Below, in pieces: positions 50,056 to 60,400 of a stretch of DNA of 64,000 nt (positions within the stretch are counted from its first letter, which is position 1; the number at the start of each line of letters is the position of its first letter). This DNA comes from CAZLRH01 sp964562015. Lineage in GTDB: Bacteria; Verrucomicrobiota; Verrucomicrobiia; Opitutales; JABDGR01. Location: the NCBI GenBank assembly GCA_964562015.1, contig CAZLRH010000017.1, positions 8,059 through 72,058 on the forward strand. Reading direction: 5' to 3'. Below the pieces are notes generated by a model. It saw only the letters and a program-made list of their open reading frames with translations. It was not told where the DNA came from and did no database searches. Made by a program: the position numbers and the translations under genes.

Positions 50056-50616
50056 ATGCGCGCCCTCAATCCACGCGAACGCACCCTGGCCCTCCTGTTC
50101 GGAGCGGTCATTTTTGGCCTGGCCAATCTCGCCGTGCTGCCGCGTTTGCGGGCGTGGGGACAAAGTCTCACCGACCAGCGCGGGCAATTGGAGGACAAGC
50201 AAAAGGTGGCGGCGGCCTGGCTCGAAAAAAAGGAATTGTGGCAACAGCGCGGGCAATGGCTGGCCGCGCAGCAGCCGGTGTGGACGCCGGACCTGACGCC
50301 CGCGACGCTGGTGGATAAAATTCGACAGTATTCCGCCGACCACGGGGTGGTGGTGCTGGAGCAAAATTTTGTCGAATTGCCCGCCACGCCGGCTTACTCT
50401 CCCACGGCTTTGCGGCTGCGTCTGAGCGGTCCATTTGCCGGCATGATTTCCTGGCTCTACGATTTGCAACAACCCGAGCATTTCATCTTGTGCCCGAGTT
50501 TCACTTGCAACGCCCAGGGCGACGATGCCTCCGCCATGACTTGGGAAATCACCCTGGCGCAACTTTATCAGCCGAAGCCTCCGACCGCGGCTCCGGCCTC
50601 CACGATCACTCCGTGA
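50056..50616 (+). CDS. gspM: Type II secretion inner-membrane protein GspM
   Basis: A 186-residue protein with an N-terminal basic stretch and membrane helix (RTLALLFGAVIFGLANLAV), a coiled segment and a periplasmic domain with LSGPFAGMISWLYDLQQPEHF, the PilO/GspM-type ferredoxin-like fold. It follows gspL, as expected. It overlaps the next gene by 4 bases. Confidence 0.75.
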   Translation: MRALNPRERTLALLFGAVIFGLANLAVLPRLRAWGQSLTDQRGQLEDKQKVAAAWLEKKELWQQRGQWLAAQQPVWTPDLTPATLVDKIRQYSADHGVVVLEQNFVELPATPAYSPTALRLRLSGPFAGMISWLYDLQQPEHFILCPSFTCNAQGDDASAMTWEITLAQLYQPKPPTAAPASTITP

Positions 50617-51071
50617 AAACTTTTGCCTGCCTGCTGGGTTTGACGCTCGCTCCTCTCGCCGGAGCGGCTCCGGCTGCCACGCCCGCCGCCATCGAGCTGC
50701 CGGCGATGCCTCCGCTCGCGGATTTTTTGCAAATGGCCGCGCGGTCGCCCTTTTCGGGACGCCCTGCCTCATTGGTGCAGCAAGGTGAAGGCGGCGACTG
50801 GGAGTTGTGGGGCCTGATGCAAATCGCCGACAAGCGCTACGCCATTCTCCGGCAAACGGTGTCGCACCAATTTCTCTACCTCACGGAAAAAACCAACAGC
50901 CAGGGCCTGCGACTGGTGTCCGTGGACTTCAATCGCGACCCGCGCCAGGAAACCGTCACCATCGAAACCAATGGGAGCGTCACCCGGCTCGGATACGCCG
51001 CCGAATTGCTCGCCCGCAAACTCAGCGCCTACCAGAAGCTCGATCAATCCGCTCCCCTTCCCAAGCCATGA
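50613..51071 (+). CDS. Small periplasmic T2SS protein, GspC/PilP-like
   Basis: A 152-residue protein beginning with GTG, with a Sec-type signal (FACLLGLTLAPLAGA). The rest (LADFLQMAARSPFSGRP, WELWGLMQIADKRYAIL, YLTEKTNSQGLRLVSVDF) resembles the HR/PilP-like domain that links inner-membrane proteins to the secretin. No PDZ domain is seen, so it is smaller than GspC. It lies between gspM and gspD, consistent with that role. Confidence 0.6.
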   Translation: MKTFACLLGLTLAPLAGAAPAATPAAIELPAMPPLADFLQMAARSPFSGRPASLVQQGEGGDWELWGLMQIADKRYAILRQTVSHQFLYLTEKTNSQGLRLVSVDFNRDPRQETVTIETNGSVTRLGYAAELLARKLSAYQKLDQSAPLPKP

Positions 51072-53290
51072 AAAATTTCCTCCGTTGTCTCAGCCTGCTC
51101 CTTGGGTTCGCCGCCCTGGCACCCGGGCGCGCGCCGGCCGCGGAGGCCCCGTCTGCGCCGAGCCCCGCCGCCGACGTGAAGGTCAATGGCAACGGCACCG
51201 TGATGCTGCGCCTGCCGGACATTGGCATCTTTGACGCCGTGCTGATTTATCAAAAGCTCACCGGCAAGAGCGCCATCCTGCCGGACTCCATCAACGCCGA
51301 CCAACGCATGACCATCATGGCCCCGGAGCCGGTGCCGACGGAAAATGCGGTGCAGATGCTGGCTTCCGCCTTGTTGTTGAACGGCTATGCCTTGGTGCCG
51401 GACGAGGAGGGGCGCGTCAAAGTGGTGTCGGTGAAAAACGACAATCCCCGTGGCGCCGGCACGCCGGTTTACACAGGCCCGGCCTCGGCGCTGCCCCACG
51501 ATGTGCCGGTGATTACTTATTTCATGCCGTTCACATATTTGTCGGCGGCGGAAGCGGAAGCTGTGTACCGCCCGCAGGTGGCCTTGAATGCGCCCTACGG
51601 AGCCATTGTGCCGGTGCCCTCCGCCCGCGCGCTGCTCATCACCGAAAACGTCGCCGTCATCCGCCAGCTCATTGCCATCAAGGACCTGATTGACGTGGCG
51701 CGGACGGACATGCGCGTCGAGTTTGTCCAATTGGTCAGTGCCAGCGCCAACGTGGTGGTGGACTCGATTAATGAAATTCTCCTCGGCAAAAATACGAACC
51801 CGCAGGATCCGGGCAACGTGAACCTCAGCCTCGGCAATGGCATGGCCACCGACGTGTCCACGCGCAACGTGCGGCTCCTGGCCGACGCCCGCACCAACCG
51901 CGTCATCATCACGGCGCCCGTTTCCGCCATGCCGATGCTGCAAGCGCTCGTGGCGCGGTTCGACGATGCAGCCCAAAGCGGCGACCCCACCGAGCACAAA
52001 CTGAAGTATGTCGCGGCGGCCGATGTGCTGCCGATCCTGCGGGCGGCGTTGATCGAGCCTGGCAAGACCGGCGAGATTGATTCCTCGAATCTTTCCACGC
52101 CCACGAGCAGTACTTCGAGTTCGAGCTACAGCTCCTCGAGTTCTTCCGGAAGCTCCGATATGTCCGGTAGCAAGGATGTGTCCTCACGCGTGGCAGTGAA
52201 GGATGACACGGACAAGGCCACCTCCGTCATCGTCGGCAAAACGCGGTTGATTGCCGACAACCGCACGAACACCATCGTCGTCATCGGGCCGCCGGGCAGT
52301 TCGAAAATGGTGGACCAGGTGCTCGCGGTGGTCGATCGCCCGCCGAAGCAGGTTTATCTGTCCACGGTCATCGGCCAAATGTCCAACACCGGCTCGCAGG
52401 AATTGGGCATCGATATTTTGCAGAAATTTACGGGCAGTCCGAATCTCGGGGTGGGGACGATCTCCAATCCATTTAAGGTGACCGGCCCGGTCAACCCGCA
52501 GGGCGTGCAAATCGGCACCAGCGCTATTACGCAAGCCGCCGCCGGCACGAATGTTTACGGGCTCGCGGGTAATACCATCGCGTTTTATGTCCAGGCTTTG
52601 CAGCAGACCAACCGTTTCCGCATTCTGTCCCGCCCGTCAGTTTACACGTCGAACAACAAGAAGGCCATCATCTCATCCGGCTCGGATCAGCCCGTGCCCT
52701 CGTCCACCCAGTCGAATCTCGTGGCCAATGGCAATGCGACGAACACCTCGACGGTGCTCAACACCAACGTGCAGTACAAGACCGTGGTGCTGGAACTGGC
52801 TGTGGTACCGTTGATCAACGCCAACAACGAGGTCACGCTCAACATTGCGCAGCGCAACGACAGCCTCGGCGACAACGTCGTCGTGGGCAGCACGACCGCC
52901 CGCGCCATTAACACCCAGGAGTTGACCACGTCCATCACCGTGGCCAACGGTCAGACGGTCGTCCTCGGCGGCTTACTCTCCGACCGCGACGACCTGGAAA
53001 AAACCGGCACGCCCATCCTGAGCGATCTCCCGATTCTCGGCGCGCTTTTTTCCAACACCAAGAAAATCACCACCAAGAACGAGCTGATCATTCTCATCCA
53101 GCCCATCGTCATCGAATCGCCCGAATTGGCCGAATTGCAGAAGGACCAGCAGGTGCAAACCGAGGGCCTCGACCAGGAGGCGGTCAAGTTCTTGAACCAG
53201 GGCAACAGCACGATGAAGACGCCGGCAGAGCAAACGCATCAGTTCCTGCGCGACGTGTTCAATCTGCCGCCGCCGGTGCCCCATCGTTAG
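51068..53290 (+). CDS. gspD: Type II secretion outer-membrane secretin GspD
   Basis: A 740-residue secretin. A signal peptide precedes N0-N3 domains (IFDAVLIYQKLTGKSAILPD; YFMPFTYLSAAEAEAVYRP; VEFVQLVSASANVVVDSINE), with a Ser-rich spacer (about residues 338-375) between N-domains. The secretin core shows FRILSRPSVYTSNNKKAII, then LELAVVPLINANNEVTL and GQTVVLGGLLSDRDDLEKTGTPILSDLPILGALF. It ends in a short tail. It is the outer-membrane channel. Confidence 0.93.
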   Translation: MKNFLRCLSLLLGFAALAPGRAPAAEAPSAPSPAADVKVNGNGTVMLRLPDIGIFDAVLIYQKLTGKSAILPDSINADQRMTIMAPEPVPTENAVQMLASALLLNGYALVPDEEGRVKVVSVKNDNPRGAGTPVYTGPASALPHDVPVITYFMPFTYLSAAEAEAVYRPQVALNAPYGAIVPVPSARALLITENVAVIRQLIAIKDLIDVARTDMRVEFVQLVSASANVVVDSINEILLGKNTNPQDPGNVNLSLGNGMATDVSTRNVRLLADARTNRVIITAPVSAMPMLQALVARFDDAAQSGDPTEHKLKYVAAADVLPILRAALIEPGKTGEIDSSNLSTPTSSTSSSSYSSSSSSGSSDMSGSKDVSSRVAVKDDTDKATSVIVGKTRLIADNRTNTIVVIGPPGSSKMVDQVLAVVDRPPKQVYLSTVIGQMSNTGSQELGIDILQKFTGSPNLGVGTISNPFKVTGPVNPQGVQIGTSAITQAAAGTNVYGLAGNTIAFYVQALQQTNRFRILSRPSVYTSNNKKAIISSGSDQPVPSSTQSNLVANGNATNTSTVLNTNVQYKTVVLELAVVPLINANNEVTLNIAQRNDSLGDNVVVGSTTARAINTQELTTSITVANGQTVVLGGLLSDRDDLEKTGTPILSDLPILGALFSNTKKITTKNELIILIQPIVIESPELAELQKDQQVQTEGLDQEAVKFLNQGNSTMKTPAEQTHQFLRDVFNLPPPVPHR

Positions 53291-53294
53291 GCGA

Positions 53295-54344
53295 ATGCCC
53301 ATGTCTCACCCCGCGAAATTCAAGGTGGCCGCCCGGCAGTACTCCACTCGAGTCGGTGCTGCCCTGACGATTTTAATTCTGGCTGTCAGTGGGGCGGTGC
53401 TGGCCGGTTGCGGGCGCACCGCGGCGGTGACCCCGACGTACAAAATTGCGATGATTCCCAAGATGAACAGCAGCGAGTATTGGGATGTCGTGCACGCCGG
53501 GGCGGACGAAGCGGTGGCCGAGCTGAACCGCAACGGCGCCCATGTCGAATTGATTTGGCACGGGCCTGACGACGAGGGCGCGCAAGATCGGCAGATTGCG
53601 TTGATCGACGATTTCGTGCGCCAGCGGGTGAGCGCCATCATCCTCTCGCCGCAAGACCGCAGCCGCATGGCGGGCCCCGTGGCGGCGGCGGCGGCGACGG
53701 GCATACCAGTCATTACCTTTGACTCCACCCTCAATGCCCTGAATCCCACCGATGTCACCGCGTATGTGGGCACCGACAATTACGCAGCGGGCCGCGTGAC
53801 CGCCGACTATGTGGCCCAGCGCCTCGGCGAGAAGGGTCATGTCTTGATGCAACGGTATTTGGCCGGCTCCGCTTCTTCCATGGAACGCGAGGCGGGGTTT
53901 GCCAATCGCCTGGTCGAGGCGCACCCCGGCGTCACGCTGTTGCCGTGGAATGAATATACCGGACCCGAGCGCACCGCCGCGTTGCAAAAATGCCGCGACG
54001 CCCTCGCGGCTTATGGTCCGCAGGCGGACGCCATTTTTGCCTCCACGCAATTCGTGGGCAACGAAATGCTGCGTGCCGTGCATGAAACCAATCCGGCCAA
54101 GCCGATTCCGCTGGTGGTTTTCGACACCAATCCCGTGCTCGTGGATGCCCTGCGCCAGGGCGAGGTGGATGCGCTCGTGATTCAGTCTGAAAAACAAATC
54201 GGCCGCGACGCCGTCCTGTTGGCCTATCGGAAAGTGCGGGGCGAAGTGGTGTCGCGCACGTCTTTTACGCCGGTCACCATTGCCACGCGGGCCAACATGG
54301 GGGAGCAGAAAATCCAGGAGTTGCTTTCGCCGACGGGTCACTGA
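53295..54344 (+). CDS. LacI-like sugar-binding lipoprotein
   Basis: A 349-residue periplasmic-binding protein: lipobox VLAGC, then KIAMIPKMNSSEYWDVVHAG and DDEGAQDRQIALIDDFVRQRVSAIILSP, typical of type 1 ribose/galactose-binding proteins (Peripla_BP_4). VTAYVGTDNYAAGRVTADYVAQRL and PLVVFDTNPVLVDALRQGEVDALVIQS follow. It probably binds a sugar for an ABC importer or sensor, but no permease is adjacent. It is 4 bases after gspD and converges with gspF (12 bases between stops). Confidence 0.85.
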   Translation: MPMSHPAKFKVAARQYSTRVGAALTILILAVSGAVLAGCGRTAAVTPTYKIAMIPKMNSSEYWDVVHAGADEAVAELNRNGAHVELIWHGPDDEGAQDRQIALIDDFVRQRVSAIILSPQDRSRMAGPVAAAAATGIPVITFDSTLNALNPTDVTAYVGTDNYAAGRVTADYVAQRLGEKGHVLMQRYLAGSASSMEREAGFANRLVEAHPGVTLLPWNEYTGPERTAALQKCRDALAAYGPQADAIFASTQFVGNEMLRAVHETNPAKPIPLVVFDTNPVLVDALRQGEVDALVIQSEKQIGRDAVLLAYRKVRGEVVSRTSFTPVTIATRANMGEQKIQELLSPTGH

Positions 54345-54356
54345 ATCGGCGCGATT

Positions 54357-55622
54357 TTACGAGGGGCGCAGCGCGTTCACCGCCTGAAAAATTCCGCTCA
54401 TCATCGAAAAGGCAATCAGGCCCACGAGCAGCGCCATGATGATGATGATCACGGGTTGAATCATCGCTGTCAGCGCGGAGATGCTCTTATTCAGTTCCTT
54501 GTCGAAGCGCGCCGCGGCCTTTTCCAGCGCCTTGGGGAGGTCTCCGGTTTGCTCGCCCAGGACGACCAGGTTGAGAAATTCCGGTGGAAAAACGTCGGTG
54601 CGCCCGAGGGCCTGCGAGAGCGACGCGCCGTCCGCCACGCGGTCTCGCGCCAGCGCGAGGGCGTGATTCAGCCGAGCGTTGGGCGTGGCGGCTTGCACCA
54701 GCCGCAGTGAGCCGAGCAGCGGCACGCCGTTTTGCAAGAGCACGGCCAGGGTTTGCGCGATTTGTGCGAAAATACCGTTGGCCACGACGCGGCCGACCCT
54801 GGGCAGCCGCAGCTTTTGTTCGTCCCAAAACGCGGCGCCGCCCGGCGTGCGCAACGCCATTTTCGCGCCTGTGATGAGCGCGGCGATAATGATCGCACCG
54901 AGCCACCAATAATGCAGCACGCCCTCGCTAAAGCCGATGAGCACGCGCGTGACCAGCGGCATGCCCGCGCCGCCGCTGCCGAAGAGCGACTTCATTTGCG
55001 GCACCAGGTATGTCATGAACACCAGCATCAGCACCGCCGCCGCAAAAATCATGAAGGCCGGGTAAATGAGCGCACCGCGCACGCGGCTTTTCAAGTCCTC
55101 CATCATCAGCAACTGCTGTTGCTGGCGGCGCAGGATTTTTCCCAGCGCGCCGCTTTGCTCGCCGGCCTGCACCATGTTCAGGTACAATTCATCAAAGGAA
55201 CGCGACGTCCGCCGCAACGCCGAGGAAAACGACTGCCCTTCGCGCAGCAACTCGCGCACTTGCCGGGCCAGCGGCACGAGCGGCGAGCCGCCTTTTTGCG
55301 TCGCGAGCACTCCGAGCGCGCCTTCCAGTTGCATGCCCGAATCCAGCAGGTCCGCCATTTCCTCCGTAAAATCAAGCAATTGCCGGCGCGACAGGCGGAC
55401 GGGACCCACCGGCCCACGCTCGGCGGACTTGGCCGGCGCGCTCGTAGTGTGGTGCGAAGCGGAGGCAGTGGCGGCGGTCGCGGCGTGGGTCTCGTCCAGA
55501 TTCAGTGGTTGCAAACGTTGCCGGGCCAGCCGGTCGAAGGCTTCATTCCGGCTGCCTGCCTCGACGCGTCCTTCGACACGTCGGCCGGTGCCATCCAGAG
55601 CTTGATAGGAGAAAACCGGCAT
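54357..55622 (-). CDS. gspF: Type II secretion inner-membrane protein GspF
   Basis: A 421-residue protein. Two GspF domains with three membrane helices: LLDFTEEMADLLDSGMQLEGAL and FAQIAQTLAVLLQNGVPLLGSL are the two characteristic repeats, and the N-terminus MPVFSYQALDGTGRRVEGRVE is family typical. The end MIQPVIIIIMALLVGLIAFSM is the last helix. It is encoded after gspE, 8 bases apart, on the opposite strand to the main gsp operon. Confidence 0.94.
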   Translation of the reverse strand: MPVFSYQALDGTGRRVEGRVEAGSRNEAFDRLARQRLQPLNLDETHAATAATASASHHTTSAPAKSAERGPVGPVRLSRRQLLDFTEEMADLLDSGMQLEGALGVLATQKGGSPLVPLARQVRELLREGQSFSSALRRTSRSFDELYLNMVQAGEQSGALGKILRRQQQQLLMMEDLKSRVRGALIYPAFMIFAAAVLMLVFMTYLVPQMKSLFGSGGAGMPLVTRVLIGFSEGVLHYWWLGAIIIAALITGAKMALRTPGGAAFWDEQKLRLPRVGRVVANGIFAQIAQTLAVLLQNGVPLLGSLRLVQAATPNARLNHALALARDRVADGASLSQALGRTDVFPPEFLNLVVLGEQTGDLPKALEKAAARFDKELNKSISALTAMIQPVIIIIMALLVGLIAFSMMSGIFQAVNALRPS

Positions 55623-55629
55623 GGCGAAT

Positions 55630-57348
55630 CTACTTGGAGGGAGCCGCCGCTGGTTTGTCGGTCGCGGTCACGCGTTGAATTTCTTCCAGTGAAGTGCGCC
55701 CGTCCATGGCCTTGAAGAGGCCATCAAGGCGCAGCGGTTTCATGCCGTCCTCGAGCGCTTGGCGCTGCAAGTCCGCGTTGGTCGCGCGGTTGGCCACCAA
55801 TTCCTGGAGCGCAGGAGTCATGCGGCAGATTTCCATGATGGCGAGGCGTCCGGCGTAACCGGAGTTGCGGCAGGCGGGGCAGCCGGCGGCCTTGAAAAAA
55901 TGATGCTTGGTGCCCGGATCCATCCCGAGGCTGCGCATTTGCACGTCGGAGTAATCCACCGGCACGCGGCATTCGGGGCACAAGCGCCGCACCAGCCGTT
56001 GTGCAATGAACGCTCGCACCGACGCCGCCACCAGAAACGGCTCGATGCCCATGTCCGTCAAGCGGCCGATGGAACTGACGGCGTCATTCGTGTGCAACGT
56101 GGAAAAAACCAGGTGGCCGGTGAGCGCGGCGCGAATCGCCGTTTCGGCGGTTTCCGCATCGCGCATTTCACCGACCATCACGATGTTTGGGTCCGCGCGG
56201 AGGATGCTGCGCAGGCCGACGGCGAAGGTGAGGCCGATCTCGGAGCGCACCGCAATTTGGTTGATGCCGGCGATTTTATTTTCCACCGGGTCTTCGATAG
56301 TCACGATGCGCCGGCCGGGCTGGTTGAGGCACGACAGGAGCGTATAGAGCGTGGTGGATTTGCCGCTGCCCGTCGGCCCGGTGACGAGGATGATGCCGTT
56401 CGGCACACTGATTAATTCCTGCAACACCTTCTGTTCGCTTTCTCCGGCACCAATGCTGTCCAGGCTGTATTTCGAACCCGAGAGCAGGCGCAGGCTCACC
56501 GTTTCACCCGTAACCGTCGGGATGGTGGCCACGCGCACGTCGATGTGCAAACCGGCGGCCTCGAGGTTGATGCGCCCGTCTTGCGGCAGGCGCCGTTCGG
56601 CGATGTCGAGCCGCGCCATGATTTTCAAGCGCGCGATGACGGATTCCTGCAACGCCTTGATGTTCGCGGGCACGGGAATTTCATGCAGCATGCCGTCGCG
56701 CCGGAAGCGAATGCGCAAGCCGTCCTCCAGCGGCTCGACGTGAATGTCCGTCGCGCCCTCGGCAATGGCCTCGCGAAAAATCCGGTTTACAAAAGTAATC
56801 ACCGAGGCCTCGTCGTTGCCGCTGTCGTCAAGCTGGCTGGACTCCTCCTTGAACTGGTCGAACACGTCTTCCTGCGCGCGACCGGCGAGGATGGCGTCGA
56901 GCGTTTCCGCGCCGATGCCGTAACCTTGTTGGATGGCATCGTGGATGCGGGTGCGGGTGCTGGCAACGAGGCGAAAGGGCTCCGTCAGCGTCCGGCCCAA
57001 CTGCTGGCGGGCCTGCATGTCGTACAAATTATAAATGCCGAGCACGAGCGTGCGGCCCTCGAGGCCCAAGGGCACCACCTGATGGCGCACGGCCAGCGCC
57101 GCGGGCACCTTGGTCATGGCGTCGCGGGCGACATTCAAAACCGCCTCGGGCCACCAGGGGATTTCCAACTGCGCCGCCAGAGCCCGCAGAAGACTTTCTT
57201 CGTTCACTCCGGGGCAGGCGAGGAGGGCCTCCACCGCGCCGTCGCCGCCCAATCCTTCCAAATCGGCCAGCCGCCCGCGCCTTTCCTCATCGAGCTTCGC
57301 GCCATGCGCTTCGGCCAGTGCCACCAGGGAATGTTCCTGCGCAATCAT
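55630..57348 (-). CDS. gspE: Type II secretion ATPase GspE
   Basis: A 572-residue ATPase. N-terminal GspE/MshE-like domain, then Asp box, Walker A GPTGSGKST (residues 324-332), Walker B-type VGEMRDAETAETAIRAA, His box GHLVFSTLHTNDA, and a zinc site with CPEC and CPAC pairs. It powers pseudopilus assembly. It leads the gspE-gspF pair. Confidence 0.95.
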   Translation of the reverse strand: MIAQEHSLVALAEAHGAKLDEERRGRLADLEGLGGDGAVEALLACPGVNEESLLRALAAQLEIPWWPEAVLNVARDAMTKVPAALAVRHQVVPLGLEGRTLVLGIYNLYDMQARQQLGRTLTEPFRLVASTRTRIHDAIQQGYGIGAETLDAILAGRAQEDVFDQFKEESSQLDDSGNDEASVITFVNRIFREAIAEGATDIHVEPLEDGLRIRFRRDGMLHEIPVPANIKALQESVIARLKIMARLDIAERRLPQDGRINLEAAGLHIDVRVATIPTVTGETVSLRLLSGSKYSLDSIGAGESEQKVLQELISVPNGIILVTGPTGSGKSTTLYTLLSCLNQPGRRIVTIEDPVENKIAGINQIAVRSEIGLTFAVGLRSILRADPNIVMVGEMRDAETAETAIRAALTGHLVFSTLHTNDAVSSIGRLTDMGIEPFLVAASVRAFIAQRLVRRLCPECRVPVDYSDVQMRSLGMDPGTKHHFFKAAGCPACRNSGYAGRLAIMEICRMTPALQELVANRATNADLQRQALEDGMKPLRLDGLFKAMDGRTSLEEIQRVTATDKPAAAPSK

Positions 57349-57414
57349 GCCGGCGCCGATTTTCCGAAAAAACTGTTCACGCTGGCAACGATAGAATCAT
57401 GCATCGTCTACGAG

Positions 57415-60400
57415 TCACTGCAGTGGCTGCGGCAGATTGAGCCGGGTCAGCGGCGCGGTATTGAGCGAAAGGGTGTAAGACTCGGGATGCGCCACGCCGT
57501 CCTTGGCGAAGGAATACAAATCCTGGCGCTGGGCGTGCAGTTCGCCGTCACGGTTTTTATCCCGGCCGGGGGCGCTGAGATCGGTGTCAACTTTATCCAG
57601 GCGCTCGAGCAGGGCGGCGGCCACCCCGGGCCGGTCTTTTTCGCACAGGGTAATCAAATGAGTCATGAATTCCTTGCGCTCGCGCCCTTCCGGGTTGAGT
57701 AGCAGGCGGGAGTCCGTCAGTTCGCGGCCGAGGCGGGCCGCAAGGTCGGGCGGCATTTTGTTTTGTGCGACGAGTTCCGACAAGCGGGTCATCGGCGAAT
57801 CACCGGCGGGGGAAAATTCATACGGCGGCGGGCGCTCACCGGAAACGCCGCTGACCAACTGGCCTTGCACGCGTTTGGCGATTTCGAGGTCGCCCGAGGA
57901 GAAGCGGCGCTCTCCACGCGCATGGCCGTCCACCACGTTGCGGTAAACGTCCCAATCCTTGCGGGTAATGCCGGTGTTGATCATCACCAGGCGGTCCTTG
58001 CCGGCGCCGCTGGTGTCCACTTGCGGGGCGAGCACCGTGAGGCGGTCGTCTTTGCTGCGATGGACCGTGCCGCCCGAATCGGTGTCCACCGAGCCGCGGC
58101 CTATGCGCAAATAAAATTCATGCACGGGGCGGCCCGGGGGCAGAGCGTCGATGTAATTTTTTTCGAAAACACCCGCGGACGAGCCGTCAGGTTTGCGCGA
58201 GGTGAACGCGGCGAAGATGGGCTTGCCGCGCGCGATGGGCAAGAGATCACCCGGATCGATCCCATCCATGCGCGCGAGGCCGGTGTTGCGCAGCGGGATG
58301 ATTTGGCGCGGTCGCTCCTTGAGGGATTGTTCGGTGTCTTCGAGCAATTTCGTGCTTTTTTCCGTCAGGGAAATGAGCGCTTCCGCCATTTTGCGGATAT
58401 TGGGGTCACTGTGTTCGGTCATGGCCTGGATCGACCCCTCCTCGCGGCAGGAGGCCTGGAGCCGCTCCAGCGAACTGCGCGCCTGCCGCAACTCATGCAG
58501 CACATCGGGCGACATGCCCTCGTCGGGATCATCCAACACCCGTTTCAGGCCCGCAAAACTCCGCGCAAATTCCTGGTAGTCTTCCTGGGCGTGATCGAGT
58601 CTCTCGCCCGTGGTGTAATCGCGGTCGCAATAATCAAAAATAGCGCGGGAAATTCCCAGGCCCTCGTGCACGTCCTCCGGCAGGGGCGCGCCGGGCCGGA
58701 CATTTTCCAGGGCCCGCTGGGCGCCCGCCATGGCGTCGTATTTCGCCTGCGCGAATTCGAACGGCCGCACCACATCGCCGCACAAACGCAATAATTGCTG
58801 CCCAGCCTCGCGGTTGCCCTCACCGCCACGATCAATCACGCCTTGCAAGGCCGGCTTGAGTTTTGCCCCCCAGGAAATGACTTGGCGGGCCATTTGCGGA
58901 TCGTAGGCGTACTGGCCCATCTCATTGCGTCCATCGCGCTCGCGTTCGCCGTGGTCTTCACCCACCGTGAGAAATTCGATGCGGTTATAGGAATTGCAGA
59001 GCAATTTTTTGCAGTCTTCCCGTACGTCTTCGGGGGCATTTTGCAACAACGGCCCAATCGCTGCGTCAAAGGCTTCGGTGGGCAGGGCAATATACTCGTG
59101 GGTTTTATCGATATAGGCGAAAAGTTTTTGCCGCCCCGCTTCGATGGCTTCATCCAGCCGCGCGATTTGCCGGTCGATTTGCGGGTTGAAAGCGGACAAC
59201 AATTCCTTGTCCCCCTTATCTCCGGCGTGGTCCCGGTTGACCAAGGAGCGAATCAGAGCCAGTTCGGCGCGCTGGTCGTTGACCTGGGCGAGCGCCTTGC
59301 CGAGGTCGATCATGTCCCGTTTGCACTTGGCCCGTTCCTCGTGGGAGTTTTTAAGTCTTTCCTCCAATCCCGGCAACGGCGGCGGCATTAGGCCGAGCGC
59401 CCTGACGTTTTCGTCCACTTTGTCACGCGCGGGCACTTCCATCAGCTCCAGGAGGCCGTCCGTGGGCGCGCGCCCGCATTTGAGCAACCCGAACATTTTC
59501 TGCGCCTTGTCCGGCGCATCGAGTCCGCTCATGGCGTCGCGACGTTCCAACTGGTAGCCCACCTCGAGATCGGGACTATATTCGCCGGTGCGGATGCCTT
59601 CGCGCTGCTGGGCCACAAAATCCACGATGGCAAGTTTCACCAAGTCGGAAAAAGTCCCCTCGCGCAAATCCTCCGGGCGGGCGTCGCGGGCGTTGGCTTC
59701 CTTGAATTTGGCCAGCGCCATCTCATGAATCTGCTGCAAATTTGCGGGGGTAGGGGCAATGCCCTCCGGCCACCGTTGTTCCCGCGCATAGTCGCCCCAG
59801 CCGGCGCGTGCCTTGTCCAGGCCAAGGGCAGTTAAAGTTCTGACCTCTTGTTCCCGCACGCGCGGATCCACCTGCGGAACGTCCACTTGCGGAACCTCGA
59901 TACTTACACGGGGCTGTTCAGGTGGGGGACGGTCAGGCGGGCCTCCTCCCTGTGGGACCTCAAGAGGCCGCTCGTGCGCCACCCGTTCCCGGGCAATGGC
60001 CTTGAAGCGGTGGACGATATGCTGCGCATGGTCGGGCGTCAGGGACCTTCCGCCGCGCAATTCCGAGCGCACCTGCCGGTTGAGTTCTTCCAGGCGTGGG
60101 TCGGGCCCTTCCCCGCCGTAAGCCTTTTGCATGGTGGCCAGAAAGCGGTCCACCGTTTGCTGGTTAGTCTTCTTAATCTGCTCCGCTTTCGCGCTGAAGC
60201 CGAGATACATCAGCGCTCCCGGCAGCGCCAAAAACACCGAGCCAATGGCGGTTGCGATCGTGCGCACAGTCTTGCTCGCCCAAAAGCCCTGGCGCGATTC
60301 GGTGCCGACATTCCCGGTCTTGGGGTCGAACACCACGCGCACGTCTTTGCCCCCCGAGCGGATGGCGTCCTTGAAGACGTTCTTATCCTGGGGCTCGGGA

